From the NCBI GenBank assembly GCA_021299565.1, contig JAJTHA010000193.1, positions 1 through 10,450 on the forward strand: DNA of 10,450 nucleotides, given 5' to 3'. Below, piece by piece: positions 5,208 to 10,450 of this stretch (the first letter of the stretch is position 1; the number at the start of each line of letters is the position of its first letter). Made by a program: the position numbers and the translations under genes. Source of the DNA: Candidatus Caenarcanales bacterium (GTDB lineage: Bacteria; Cyanobacteriota; Vampirovibrionia; LMEP-6097). Below the pieces are notes generated by a model. It was not told the origin of the DNA. It did no database searches and worked only from the letters and a program-made list of their open reading frames with translations.

Positions 5208-6666
5208 GTTAAAAAACTTATTAAAAGATTTTTTATCTCAAGATCAAATTCTTGATCAAGAAATCGATAGGTTTTTGTATGAAACCGATGCGACATCATT
5301 ATTTAAAAATCAAGCAGCAATGGTGCTTTTGCCAAATAACACAAATGAAGTTGCCAAAATTATCCAAGCGATAAATATTATAAATTTAGAAATCAAAGAA
5401 TTCAAACAAGAAAATATTTTTAAACCCGAAGCCAAAAATCTCTCAACTATTAATTTTGTCGCAAGAGGAGCTGGTACTGGGCTTTCTGGCGGAGCTATTG
5501 GTAAAGAAAGCTCGGTGATAATTTCACTAGCTAGATTAAACAAATTAATTTCTTATGATGCTTTTAATAGAACAGCTGTAGTAGAAACCGGTCTAGTAAA
5601 TGCTCATCTGAGTGCTCATACCAAATCCCAAAAACTACATTTTTCCCCAGATCCCTCTAGCCAAGAGGCTTGTACTATAGGAGGCAATATTGCTGAAAAC
5701 GCTGGCGGAATTCATTGTTATAAGCATGGACTTACTAGTGATCAGGTTTTGGGTTTGGAGATAGTCACAGCTCAGGGTCAAATAGAATATTTAGGAGAGT
5801 TTCATGCGGGTTTCAAAAACTCTAGATTAGATCTTGCTAGATTTTTTGTAGGTAGTGAAGGGACTTTCGGGATTGCTACAAAAGCGCTTGTTAAACTTCA
5901 GCCAATTCCCGAATCATTTATTACTATGCAAATTTCTTTTGATTCAATTGCAGAAGCGACGAAATTTATTTCTGCCGTGATCAAAGCTGCTTTTAGACCT
6001 ACTGCTTTAGAATTGATAGACTCTGGCGCCATAGAGGCTGTCAAAGCTGCTTATCAACTGAATCTTGCTCCAAAAACCAAAGCGATAGTTTTATTAGAAC
6101 TGGACGGTAATAATAGTGAAATCGTTGAAGAAGCAAAACTTATTCGAGAGGAGATCTTGATTAATTTTCAGATCTTAGATCTCAAAACTACACAAGATCA
6201 AAACGAAAGAAAATTTCTTTGGAAAGTGCGCAAAGGCACAGTTGCAGCCTTTGGACAAATAGCACCGTTTTGGTATCTTTATGATGCGGTGGTTCCGCGT
6301 TCCAAAATTCCCGAGGCGATGCGTGAGATAGAAAAAATTTCCGATAAATACAAACTTAAATTGGCTACAGTTGCTCATGCGGCTGATGGAAATCTTCACC
6401 CCAATTTTTTATATGACCCGGACAAAGATCCTGAAGTAATAGAGAGAATTCATCAGGCAAGTCATGAGATTATGCAGTTGTGTATTCAACTAGGTGGAGT
6501 TTTATCGGGTGAACACGGAATTGGACTTGAGAAAAAAGAATACATGACTTTTATGTTTTCTTCACAAGAGCTTGAACTTATGTACTCTATTAGAAAAATA
6601 TTTGACCCTGATGTGATTAGTAATCCAGACAAAATTTTCCCGATAAGAATATGTAAAGAATGCTAA
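5164..6666 (+). CDS. glcD: GlcD-type FAD-linked 2-hydroxyacid oxidase
   Basis: This is a member of the glycolate oxidase GlcD / D-lactate dehydrogenase family, oxidising a 2-hydroxy acid to the 2-oxo acid with FAD; the exact substrate cannot be told from sequence. The 500 residues hold an N-terminal PCMH-type FAD domain with RGAGTGLSGGA (101-111), FSPDPSSQEACTIGGNIAENAGG (160-182, in parts) and FFVGSEGTFGIAT (227-239). The C-terminal FAD-oxidase domain has HAADGNLHP (near 405) and GEHGIGLEKKEYM (near 449). About 25 extra polar residues (72-96) lie between the LPNNTNEVAKIIQAIN strand region and INFVARGAGTG, where relatives have a short loop. ATG at 5164 has AGAGG 5 nt upstream inside ilvE. The 44-bp overlap implies co-transcription and coupling with ilvE. 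No glcE or glcF is adjacent, so partners, if needed, lie elsewhere. Confidence 0.9.
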   Translation: MSVSTTISLAKFLTKLKNLLKDFLSQDQILDQEIDRFLYETDATSLFKNQAAMVLLPNNTNEVAKIIQAINIINLEIKEFKQENIFKPEAKNLSTINFVARGAGTGLSGGAIGKESSVIISLARLNKLISYDAFNRTAVVETGLVNAHLSAHTKSQKLHFSPDPSSQEACTIGGNIAENAGGIHCYKHGLTSDQVLGLEIVTAQGQIEYLGEFHAGFKNSRLDLARFFVGSEGTFGIATKALVKLQPIPESFITMQISFDSIAEATKFISAVIKAAFRPTALELIDSGAIEAVKAAYQLNLAPKTKAIVLLELDGNNSEIVEEAKLIREEILINFQILDLKTTQDQNERKFLWKVRKGTVAAFGQIAPFWYLYDAVVPRSKIPEAMREIEKISDKYKLKLATVAHAADGNLHPNFLYDPDKDPEVIERIHQASHEIMQLCIQLGGVLSGEHGIGLEKKEYMTFMFSSQELELMYSIRKIFDPDVISNPDKIFPIRICKEC

Positions 6667-6678
6667 TTGAAGCACTAG

Positions 6679-6693
6679 TGAGAACTATTCTCA
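6679..6693. other. Small perfect hairpin after glcD
   Basis: TGAGAA-CTA-TTCTCA forms a perfect 6-bp stem shortly after the glcD stop. There is no run of T on either side, so it is not a convincing intrinsic terminator. It could be an operator or an mRNA end-stabilising hairpin. Confidence 0.35.
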
Positions 6694-6738
6694 AGAAGAC
6701 CAAATATAGATTTTGCTTGTTAGGATTGATTAAGTAAG

Positions 6739-6780
6739 GGGCAAGTTATTCAAGTATAATTGCCCAGGCAAAAAGGAGAA
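6739..6780 (+). promoter_or_regulatory. Ferredoxin promoter, possible operator and ribosome binding site
   Basis: A perfect TATAAT lies at 6755-6760. It sits inside an inverted repeat, GGGCAA (6739-6744) and TTGCCC (6760-6765), so a bound protein would cover the -10. No strong -35 is seen at normal spacing; TTGATT at 6726 is 23 bp away, which may mean activator dependence. AAAAAGGAGA at about 6770-6779 is a good Shine-Dalgarno sequence and fixes the ferredoxin start at 6787. Confidence 0.55.
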
Positions 6781-6786
6781 TTTAAG

Positions 6787-7014
6787 ATGCCATATACGAT
6801 TGTTTCAAATATTTGTGAAGGTGCTGCGGATTGTATCCCAGTTTGTCCAGTTGATTGCATTAAGTGGCCAGAGCCAAGAAAAACCAATTCAAAAGGTTTT
6901 GAGTATCCATATATCGAACATGATACTTGTATCGATTGTGGTGCTTGCTTAGCAGCTTGCCCTGTAGAAGGTGCGATTATCGACGAAGCTAAACCAGAAT
7001 TGCAGTTGATTTAA
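6787..7014 (+). CDS. Two-cluster bacterial-type ferredoxin, cyanobacterial-like
   Basis: This 75-residue cytoplasmic electron carrier has two iron-sulfur cluster motifs. The first is C10-x5-C16-x3-C20-P-x2-C24 (CEGAADCIPVCPVDC); the second is C-x2-C-x2-C-x3-C-P (CIDCGACLAACP). The opening MPYTIVSNICEGAADC and the WPEPRKTNSKG...YIEHDTCIDCG spacing match the small ferredoxins of Cyanobacteria. Whether the first cluster is 3Fe or 4Fe cannot be decided here. An upstream in-frame ATG (6760) overlaps the -10 box, and its extra residues are merely the translated ribosome binding site, so 6787 is used. The gene has its own promoter and a strong terminator, so it is monocistronic. Its electron partner is not evident from the neighbourhood. 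Confidence 0.93.
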   Translation: MPYTIVSNICEGAADCIPVCPVDCIKWPEPRKTNSKGFEYPYIEHDTCIDCGACLAACPVEGAIIDEAKPELQLI

Positions 7015-7028
7015 TATTGATACTTTTC

Positions 7029-7057
7029 AAAAGCCCCCGCATTGCGGGGGCTTTTTT
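7029..7057 (+). terminator. Intrinsic terminator of the ferredoxin gene
   Basis: AAAAGCCCCCGC, a 3-nt ATT loop and GCGGGGGCTTTTTT make a perfect 12-bp stem with a T-run, 14 bp after the ferredoxin stop. The A-rich left side also makes it workable in the opposite direction. Confidence 0.95.
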
Positions 7058-7073
7058 ATTGGTTCTCCCATTA

Positions 7074-7166
7074 GTCATCCTGAGGGAGCGAAGCGACCGT
7101 CGGGATCCACGATGCATTAAGGTATTTGGATCCTGACGTCGTCCCTGCGGGACTCCTCAGGATGAC
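7074..7166. repeat. Inverted pair of the GTCATCCTGAG repeat
   Basis: The left arm (7074-7108, 35 bp) begins GTCATCCTGAGGGAGCG and ends CGGGATCC. The right arm (7128-7166, 39 bp) is its inverse and ends CTCCTCAGGATGAC. A 19-bp AT-richer loop separates them. Outer and inner ends pair well while the middles differ, as does the copy inside queG (43-85). Unit lengths of 35, 39 and 43 differ in steps of four. The structure fills nearly all the space between the ferredoxin terminator and the SDR start. It could form a large hairpin in DNA or RNA. Confidence 0.85.
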
Positions 7167-7180
7167 ACTACTAAATAGAA

Positions 7181-7846
7181 ATGCAAAAATCAATTTTAAT
7201 TTCAGGCGGCTCACGAGGCATAGGCAAAGCGATTGCAGATTTGTTTTTGCAATTGGATTATCAAGTCTTTGCGCCTTCATCAAAAGATTTGGACACAAGA
7301 GTCGTAGATTCGATTGAGCATTACATCAAGAACAATATCAATGATCTATCCGTGCTTGTTGTTAACGCTGGTATTTTTCATAGTGCTAAATTAGAAAACT
7401 ATCAAATTGAAGATTTTGAAAATACTATAGATGTCAATTTGACAGGGGCTTTTAGATTAATTAAAAGCTGCTACCCACTATTACAAAAAAACACAGACCA
7501 TAAAAACATAATTTTGATTTCTTCGGTAAGCGCGAGCGGGGAATTGTATGCTCCTGCCTACGCTGCTTCCAAAGCTGGTCTTGAAGCTATGGCAAAGTCT
7601 TTGGCACTTGAACTTGCTTCTGAAAATATTAGAGTCAATTGCATTGCGCCAGGCTGGGTAAAAACTGATATGGCTTTAGATATTCTTAAAACAGAAGAGC
7701 AGATCAAAAATAATCTAGGAGCGACTTTAACCGGGGACTGGGTTTATCCTCAGGAAATCGCTGCGATGGTCAAATATTTGGTTTCAGCAGAAGCTAGATC
7801 TATTACTGGACAGGTTTTTACTATTGACGCGGGGCTTGGGGCTTAG
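7181..7846 (+). CDS. Short-chain dehydrogenase/reductase, FabG-like
   Basis: This 221-residue classical SDR is an NAD(P)-dependent oxidoreductase, cytoplasmic, substrate unknown. The cofactor loop is GGSRGIG (9-15); NAG is at 62-64, catalytic Ser about 115 (ISSVSASG), and Y127-x3-K131 (YAASKAG). APGWVKTDM (156-164) and a C-terminal ITGQVFTIDAG are typical of FabG-like enzymes. It is shorter than FabG (about 245), mostly in the segment after the first strand, so 3-oxoacyl-ACP reductase is possible but not assured. ATG at 7181 lies 14 bp after a palindromic repeat; no Shine-Dalgarno or clear promoter is visible although a terminator stands upstream. Its stop overlaps the stop of the convergent ATPase gene, and its last codons form one copy of a 17-bp direct repeat. 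Confidence 0.88.
   Translation: MQKSILISGGSRGIGKAIADLFLQLDYQVFAPSSKDLDTRVVDSIEHYIKNNINDLSVLVVNAGIFHSAKLENYQIEDFENTIDVNLTGAFRLIKSCYPLLQKNTDHKNIILISSVSASGELYAPAYAASKAGLEAMAKSLALELASENIRVNCIAPGWVKTDMALDILKTEEQIKNNLGATLTGDWVYPQEIAAMVKYLVSAEARSITGQVFTIDAGLGA
7829..7845. repeat. Left 17-bp direct repeat flanking the second ATPase
   Basis: GCGGGGCTTGGGGCTTA, identical to 9067-9083. Here it encodes the last residues of the SDR and also supplies the TAA stop of the convergent ATPase gene. Confidence 0.85.
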
Positions 7847-8997
7847 AGAAGCTCAAAGAGTTCTTGCCACGGCAAAAACAAAACGTCTTTCTCTTGATAT
7901 CTTTTAGTAGTTAGGCAAGCACAAATCATTCTTGCGTTTGGTTCCAATTCTTTAAATGACCATAAGCCTTTTACAGAAGCTAGATTTGGTTTCTCGTTTG
8001 CTTTAATTTCTATTGCAAGCAAAGACGAATCTGGTTTTTGGATAATTAAATCTACTTCAGCGCCAGAATTGGTTCTATAAAAACTTAGATCTAGATCTAG
8101 CGAATAATAATGATTATATTTGATTATTTCAAGAATTAAAAAATGTTCAAAATTTCTACCAAAGCTTTCGGTTTTGCTTTGAATTTCCAAGCTTAGGCTT
8201 TGTTCCAGAGCACGTTTAACACCAATATCAAAAAAATAAAATTTTGGATGAGCAACGAGTCTTCTTCTGAAAGACTTTGAATAGGGCATTAAAAAATTTC
8301 CCAGTAAAGTATCAATTAGAATTTGAAAATATTCTTTTATAGTTGGTTGACTATTTCCAGTTTCTCGTGCGATATTGGCGAAGTTCAATATTTCGCCATT
8401 GTGGATAGCAGCTAGTTTCAAAAAGCTCACGAAGCCTTGTAGATTGCGCACTAGAGCTTCTGCTTTGATTTCCTCTTGGATATAAGTTTCAGCGTATGAT
8501 CTTAGAGTTTCTTTTGCAAGATCTGGGTTAGTGTAAACTGCCGGCAAAGTGCCATAACTAATGGCTTGTATTAGATTGAAATCCTCACCGATTTCTCTAT
8601 GACTCAGCGGAAACATTTTGTAGGTGAGTGCTCTACCTGCAAGCAAGTTCGCCTCACCTTTTTTGAGTTTACGCGCGCTTGATCCACTTAAACAAAAAAT
8701 TGGTGGATTTTTGCTTTCTTCTAATAAATAATGAACTTCGTTTAATAGGGAGGGTAATCTTTGAACCTCATCAACAATGATAAATTTTTGATTTTTGTGT
8801 CTATGGATTACTTGATTGCGAAAAAGATTTGGATCACTAGCGTGATTCATGTATTCTGAATTGAGCAAAAAATTATAATAAAGACTTTCTTTAGGATGAA
8901 AGAGATTTCTTAAAAGGGTACTTTTGCCAACTTGCCTTGGGCCAAATAGAAAAAAACTCTTTTTGGGGTTAATTTTGAGTTCACGTAAGTAATTCAT
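7843..8997 (-). CDS. AAA_14 / DUF4143 family ATPase (second copy)
   Basis: This 384-residue protein has the same architecture as the ATPase at 615-1754 but is strongly diverged from it. The P-loop is GPRQVGKST (19-27) and Walker B is FIIVDE (72-77). LSGSSARKL (103-111) precedes AGRALTYKMFPLSHRE (120-135). A winged-helix-like region (about 187-240) leads to FYFFDIGVKRAL and then the PD-(D/E)xK-like pair E314-V-D316 and E330-I-K332. ATP binding is near certain; the biological role of the family is unknown. ATG at 8997 has a modest AAGG 8 nt upstream. Two direct repeats 32 bp apart surround its TATAAT. Its stop codon lies within the SDR stop region, and the whole gene is bracketed by 17-bp direct repeats, so it looks like a discrete insertion. 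Confidence 0.92.
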   Translation of the reverse strand: MNYLRELKINPKKSFFLFGPRQVGKSTLLRNLFHPKESLYYNFLLNSEYMNHASDPNLFRNQVIHRHKNQKFIIVDEVQRLPSLLNEVHYLLEESKNPPIFCLSGSSARKLKKGEANLLAGRALTYKMFPLSHREIGEDFNLIQAISYGTLPAVYTNPDLAKETLRSYAETYIQEEIKAEALVRNLQGFVSFLKLAAIHNGEILNFANIARETGNSQPTIKEYFQILIDTLLGNFLMPYSKSFRRRLVAHPKFYFFDIGVKRALEQSLSLEIQSKTESFGRNFEHFLILEIIKYNHYYSLDLDLSFYRTNSGAEVDLIIQKPDSSLLAIEIKANEKPNLASVKGLWSFKELEPNARMICACLTTKRYQEKDVLFLPWQELFELL

Positions 8998-9003
8998 GAT
9001 TTG

Positions 9004-9056
9004 CCTTGTAATTTCAAAGTAGTACTTTGATTATACCCTGTAATTCCAAGGTAGTA
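9004..9056 (-). promoter_or_regulatory. Second ATPase promoter with two ~21-bp direct repeats
   Basis: The + strand units are at 9004-9024 and 9036-9056, starts 32 bp apart, 18 of 21 bases identical with only transitions. Both contain TGTAATT and end AAGTAGTA or AGGTAGTA. On the minus strand the distal unit ends in GGG directly against a perfect TATAAT (9035-9030); the other unit lies between that -10 and the ATG. A protein bound to both units would straddle the transcription start, which suggests repression. The spacing and the GGG-TATAAT abutment are the same as at the first ATPase although the repeat sequence differs. Confidence 0.65.
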
Positions 9057-9058
9057 AC

Positions 9059-10450
9059 TTAGATTTGCGGGGCTTGGGGCTTAATTACACTGATACTTAT
9101 ATCATCGTCGCTGTTATTTGCTTTAGCGAATTCTAGTCCTGCTTGAACTAGAGTTTGAGTATCTAGATCTTTTTGTCCATTTGGGAATTTGCTTTTTAAG
9201 AACTCGATGAATTTTTCTGGATTAGGCTCCCTACCAAGTATTCCATCTGAAGCTATCATTATCCAGCCGATATTGCTTTTCTTGATTGTATCTTGAAAAA
9301 AAGCGTTTTGCTGAGTAATGAGATGCTTACTGTTGATGAATGCAGCTGGGTTTCCAAAAATATTTTCAAAACTAATTCCATAGGGCATTTGATTGGAATG
9401 ATTTGTCAATCCAAATAATTTTACTGATTGATCAGATTGGTCAAAATAGTATATTGGACTATCTCCTAAAGCAAAGAGTTTGACATTATCGCCAGTGTCT
9501 AAGGCAAAACTAATGGTAGAGCCACCTCTTGCGATTTTTTGGGGATCATTAAAGGCTCTGTGAGTTTGTAAATTGATTGCAAGCTGTTGTCGGATATGAT
9601 TTTTGATTGAATTTAAATCTTGATTTGGATCCAAGTCAGTGATTGCATTTATGCTTGTTTCAGCAACTATTTGACTATATGATCTAGCTAGAAACTCAAA
9701 GAAAATAGGATCATCAGAATCACCTTTCGTTAACAGCTCATAGAGTTTTTCTACTTCACTTTTTTGTGAGCCATTGAGTTTGTTCTCACAATAGTTAGTA
9801 TCTGGAGGGCAGATGCTAACTCCATCTGCGACTCCTGCTAAAACAGAATTATTTTTTTCTTGGTTTGTGAATATCACATCCGAGTTTCTAGCAGTGTGTG
9901 CTCCGCTAATACTTATAGAGGAACTTTGCCAGTTGTTATTCTCGGCACTAGTAAAACTTTTAGTTTGAATGCTTTTCGGTTCAGCAAGAGCCTTTTTGAG
10001 CTTGATCCTGTCGTTGAAGTAAGTATAAAGTGAGCATAAAGTACTTGTTTGGCTTTTGTCATCTTCAAGTTCTTGAGTTTTGTACCATTCTTTTGTATAG
10101 ATAATGGTTCTTGCTAGATCATTGTCTGGAGCGAAAGTTGAATCATCATCTTCAAGAACAGATTCAATGTCTTTTTCAGATTCAGGCTCTATGGGCTCTT
10201 CCACTAACTTAAATGCGTTTACTGGATTTCTTAAAATATTTTCAAACCCCTCACTTATTTCAGATGATGATACGTTGTTTGTATTATTGATCAAATCATC
10301 TAGGTATTGATTTAAAGCAATGACAGTCCAATTGATAGGACCCAAAAGTTGGGCGATTATGTTTCTGTTTTCTTTAAAACTCTCTATGAGTTCTTCTGGT
10401 TTTTGCGCTTCAAAAACCCTTTTAGCGTTTTCATATTCTTTTTGATTAAA
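9059..10450 (-). CDS. PP2C-type protein phosphatase, 5' end beyond the window
   Basis: The frame is open from the right edge (10450) to TAA at 9059, 463 visible residues; a TTG at 10345 is an unlikely start because the frame continues upstream with protein-like sequence. The N-terminal part (about 10450-9900) is charged and acidic (EEPIEPESEKDIESVLEDDD) with no recognised domain. The C-terminal half is a metal-dependent Ser/Thr phosphatase domain of the PP2C_2 kind. It has HTARNSD for the usual RxxNED motif (near 9895), GVADGVS (near 9830), GGSTISF (9526), LGDSPIYYF (9466), IASDGI (9250) and DDISISVI (near 9100). The glycines that normally follow ADGxGG are replaced by SIC. The metal-binding aspartates seem kept, so activity is plausible. 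Substrate and partner are unknown. The 3' end carries one copy of the 17-bp repeat and may have been altered by the ATPase insertion. Confidence 0.82.
   Translation of the reverse strand, partial: FNQKEYENAKRVFEAQKPEELIESFKENRNIIAQLLGPINWTVIALNQYLDDLINNTNNVSSSEISEGFENILRNPVNAFKLVEEPIEPESEKDIESVLEDDDSTFAPDNDLARTIIYTKEWYKTQELEDDKSQTSTLCSLYTYFNDRIKLKKALAEPKSIQTKSFTSAENNNWQSSSISISGAHTARNSDVIFTNQEKNNSVLAGVADGVSICPPDTNYCENKLNGSQKSEVEKLYELLTKGDSDDPIFFEFLARSYSQIVAETSINAITDLDPNQDLNSIKNHIRQQLAINLQTHRAFNDPQKIARGGSTISFALDTGDNVKLFALGDSPIYYFDQSDQSVKLFGLTNHSNQMPYGISFENIFGNPAAFINSKHLITQQNAFFQDTIKKSNIGWIMIASDGILGREPNPEKFIEFLKSKFPNGQKDLDTQTLVQAGLEFAKANNSDDDISISVIKPQAPQI
9067..9083. repeat. Right 17-bp direct repeat flanking the second ATPase
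   Basis: GCGGGGCTTGGGGCTTA, identical to 7829-7845. On the minus strand it encodes part of the phosphatase C-terminus (KPQAPQ). Confidence 0.85.

Larger units (their letters stand above)
7829..9083 (-). mobile_element. Putative DUF4143-ATPase cassette bounded by 17-bp direct repeats
   Basis: The segment consists of one ATPase gene with its promoter repeats, bounded by identical 17-bp direct repeats (7829-7845 and 9067-9083). No transposase, integrase or terminal inverted repeat is visible. Removing one repeat plus the insert (7846-9083) leaves the SDR ending in TAA with the same final residues, and lets the phosphatase gene end four codons later at a TAG. Both frames stay intact, as expected if the cassette entered an overlapping pair of gene ends. 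Copying from a donor by recombination, rather than transposition, would leave a similar picture. Confidence 0.5.

Noticed and set aside
6760..6786. Longer ferredoxin start at 6760.
   Set aside because: This ATG overlaps the -10 box, and the added residues merely translate the Shine-Dalgarno region; 6787 has a proper binding site.
6667..6786. Possible tRNA or small RNA between glcD and the ferredoxin gene.
   Set aside because: No cloverleaf or conserved RNA motif could be traced; the short hairpin at 6679-6693 lacks a T-run.
7074..7166. The inverted repeat pair could be a small insertion sequence or MITE with terminal inverted repeats.
   Set aside because: The unit also occurs singly inside queG, and the arms differ in length and middle sequence, so a dispersed palindromic repeat fits better; no target duplication is visible.
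10345..10347. TTG at 10345 as the start of the phosphatase.
   Set aside because: The frame is open for 35 more codons to the window edge with protein-like sequence and no stop, so the gene probably begins outside.

Overview
The window looks like part of an AT-rich bacterial chromosome: ordinary housekeeping genes with recently acquired or rearranged material between them. Three proteins (phosphoribosyl-pyrophosphate synthetase, branched-chain aminotransferase and a 75-residue two-cluster ferredoxin) read most like the cyanobacterial forms, and no photosynthesis gene is visible. My inference is a non-photosynthetic relative of the Cyanobacteria (Melainabacteria / Vampirovibrionia or a neighbouring lineage such as Margulisbacteria). 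This rests on remembered family features, not a search.

Layout, left to right. 1-615 (-): 5' part of queG, cut by the window edge and carrying an in-frame copy of a GC-rich palindromic repeat. 615-1754 (-): an AAA_14/DUF4143 ATPase whose stop codon overlaps the queG start (TAATG). 1755-2112: no intact gene; it holds the ATPase promoter with two 19-bp direct repeats and a mosaic scar made of a queG 5' end joined to two pieces of prs. 2113-3198 (+): an unrecognised protein of tandem 29-residue units. 3204-4211 (-): prs, convergent with the previous gene and divergent from ilvE. 4263-5207 (+): ilvE, overlapping 5164-6666 (+), a GlcD-type FAD oxidase. 6787-7014 (+): ferredoxin with its own promoter and a strong terminator. 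7074-7166: an inverted pair of the same palindromic repeat. 7181-7846 (+): a short-chain dehydrogenase. 7843-8997 (-): a second DUF4143 ATPase. 9059-10450 (-): a PP2C-type phosphatase, 5' end outside the window.

The most notable signal is shared by the two DUF4143 ATPases. Each sits exactly at the edge of a neighbouring gene without destroying it, and each is flanked by direct repeats of that gene's end: 17 bp, perfect, around the second; 69 bp, 81% identical and aligned start codon to start codon, around the first. Each also has two direct repeats with exactly 32 bp between their starts at its promoter, one of them abutting a perfect TATAAT. The repeat sequences differ between the two genes, but the geometry is the same. 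Removing the second cassette together with one 17-bp repeat leaves a convergent, overlapping SDR/phosphatase gene pair with both frames intact. I read these ATPases as self-regulated cassettes that settle at gene boundaries. Mobility and autoregulation are inference; the repeats and their geometry are seen directly.

Apart from ilvE-glcD (44-bp overlap) and ATPase-queG (1-bp overlap), the genes do not form an obvious pathway. Several starts (ilvE, prs, first ATPase) lie 6-12 nt after a perfect TATAAT with no Shine-Dalgarno sequence, suggesting leaderless or near-leaderless transcripts.
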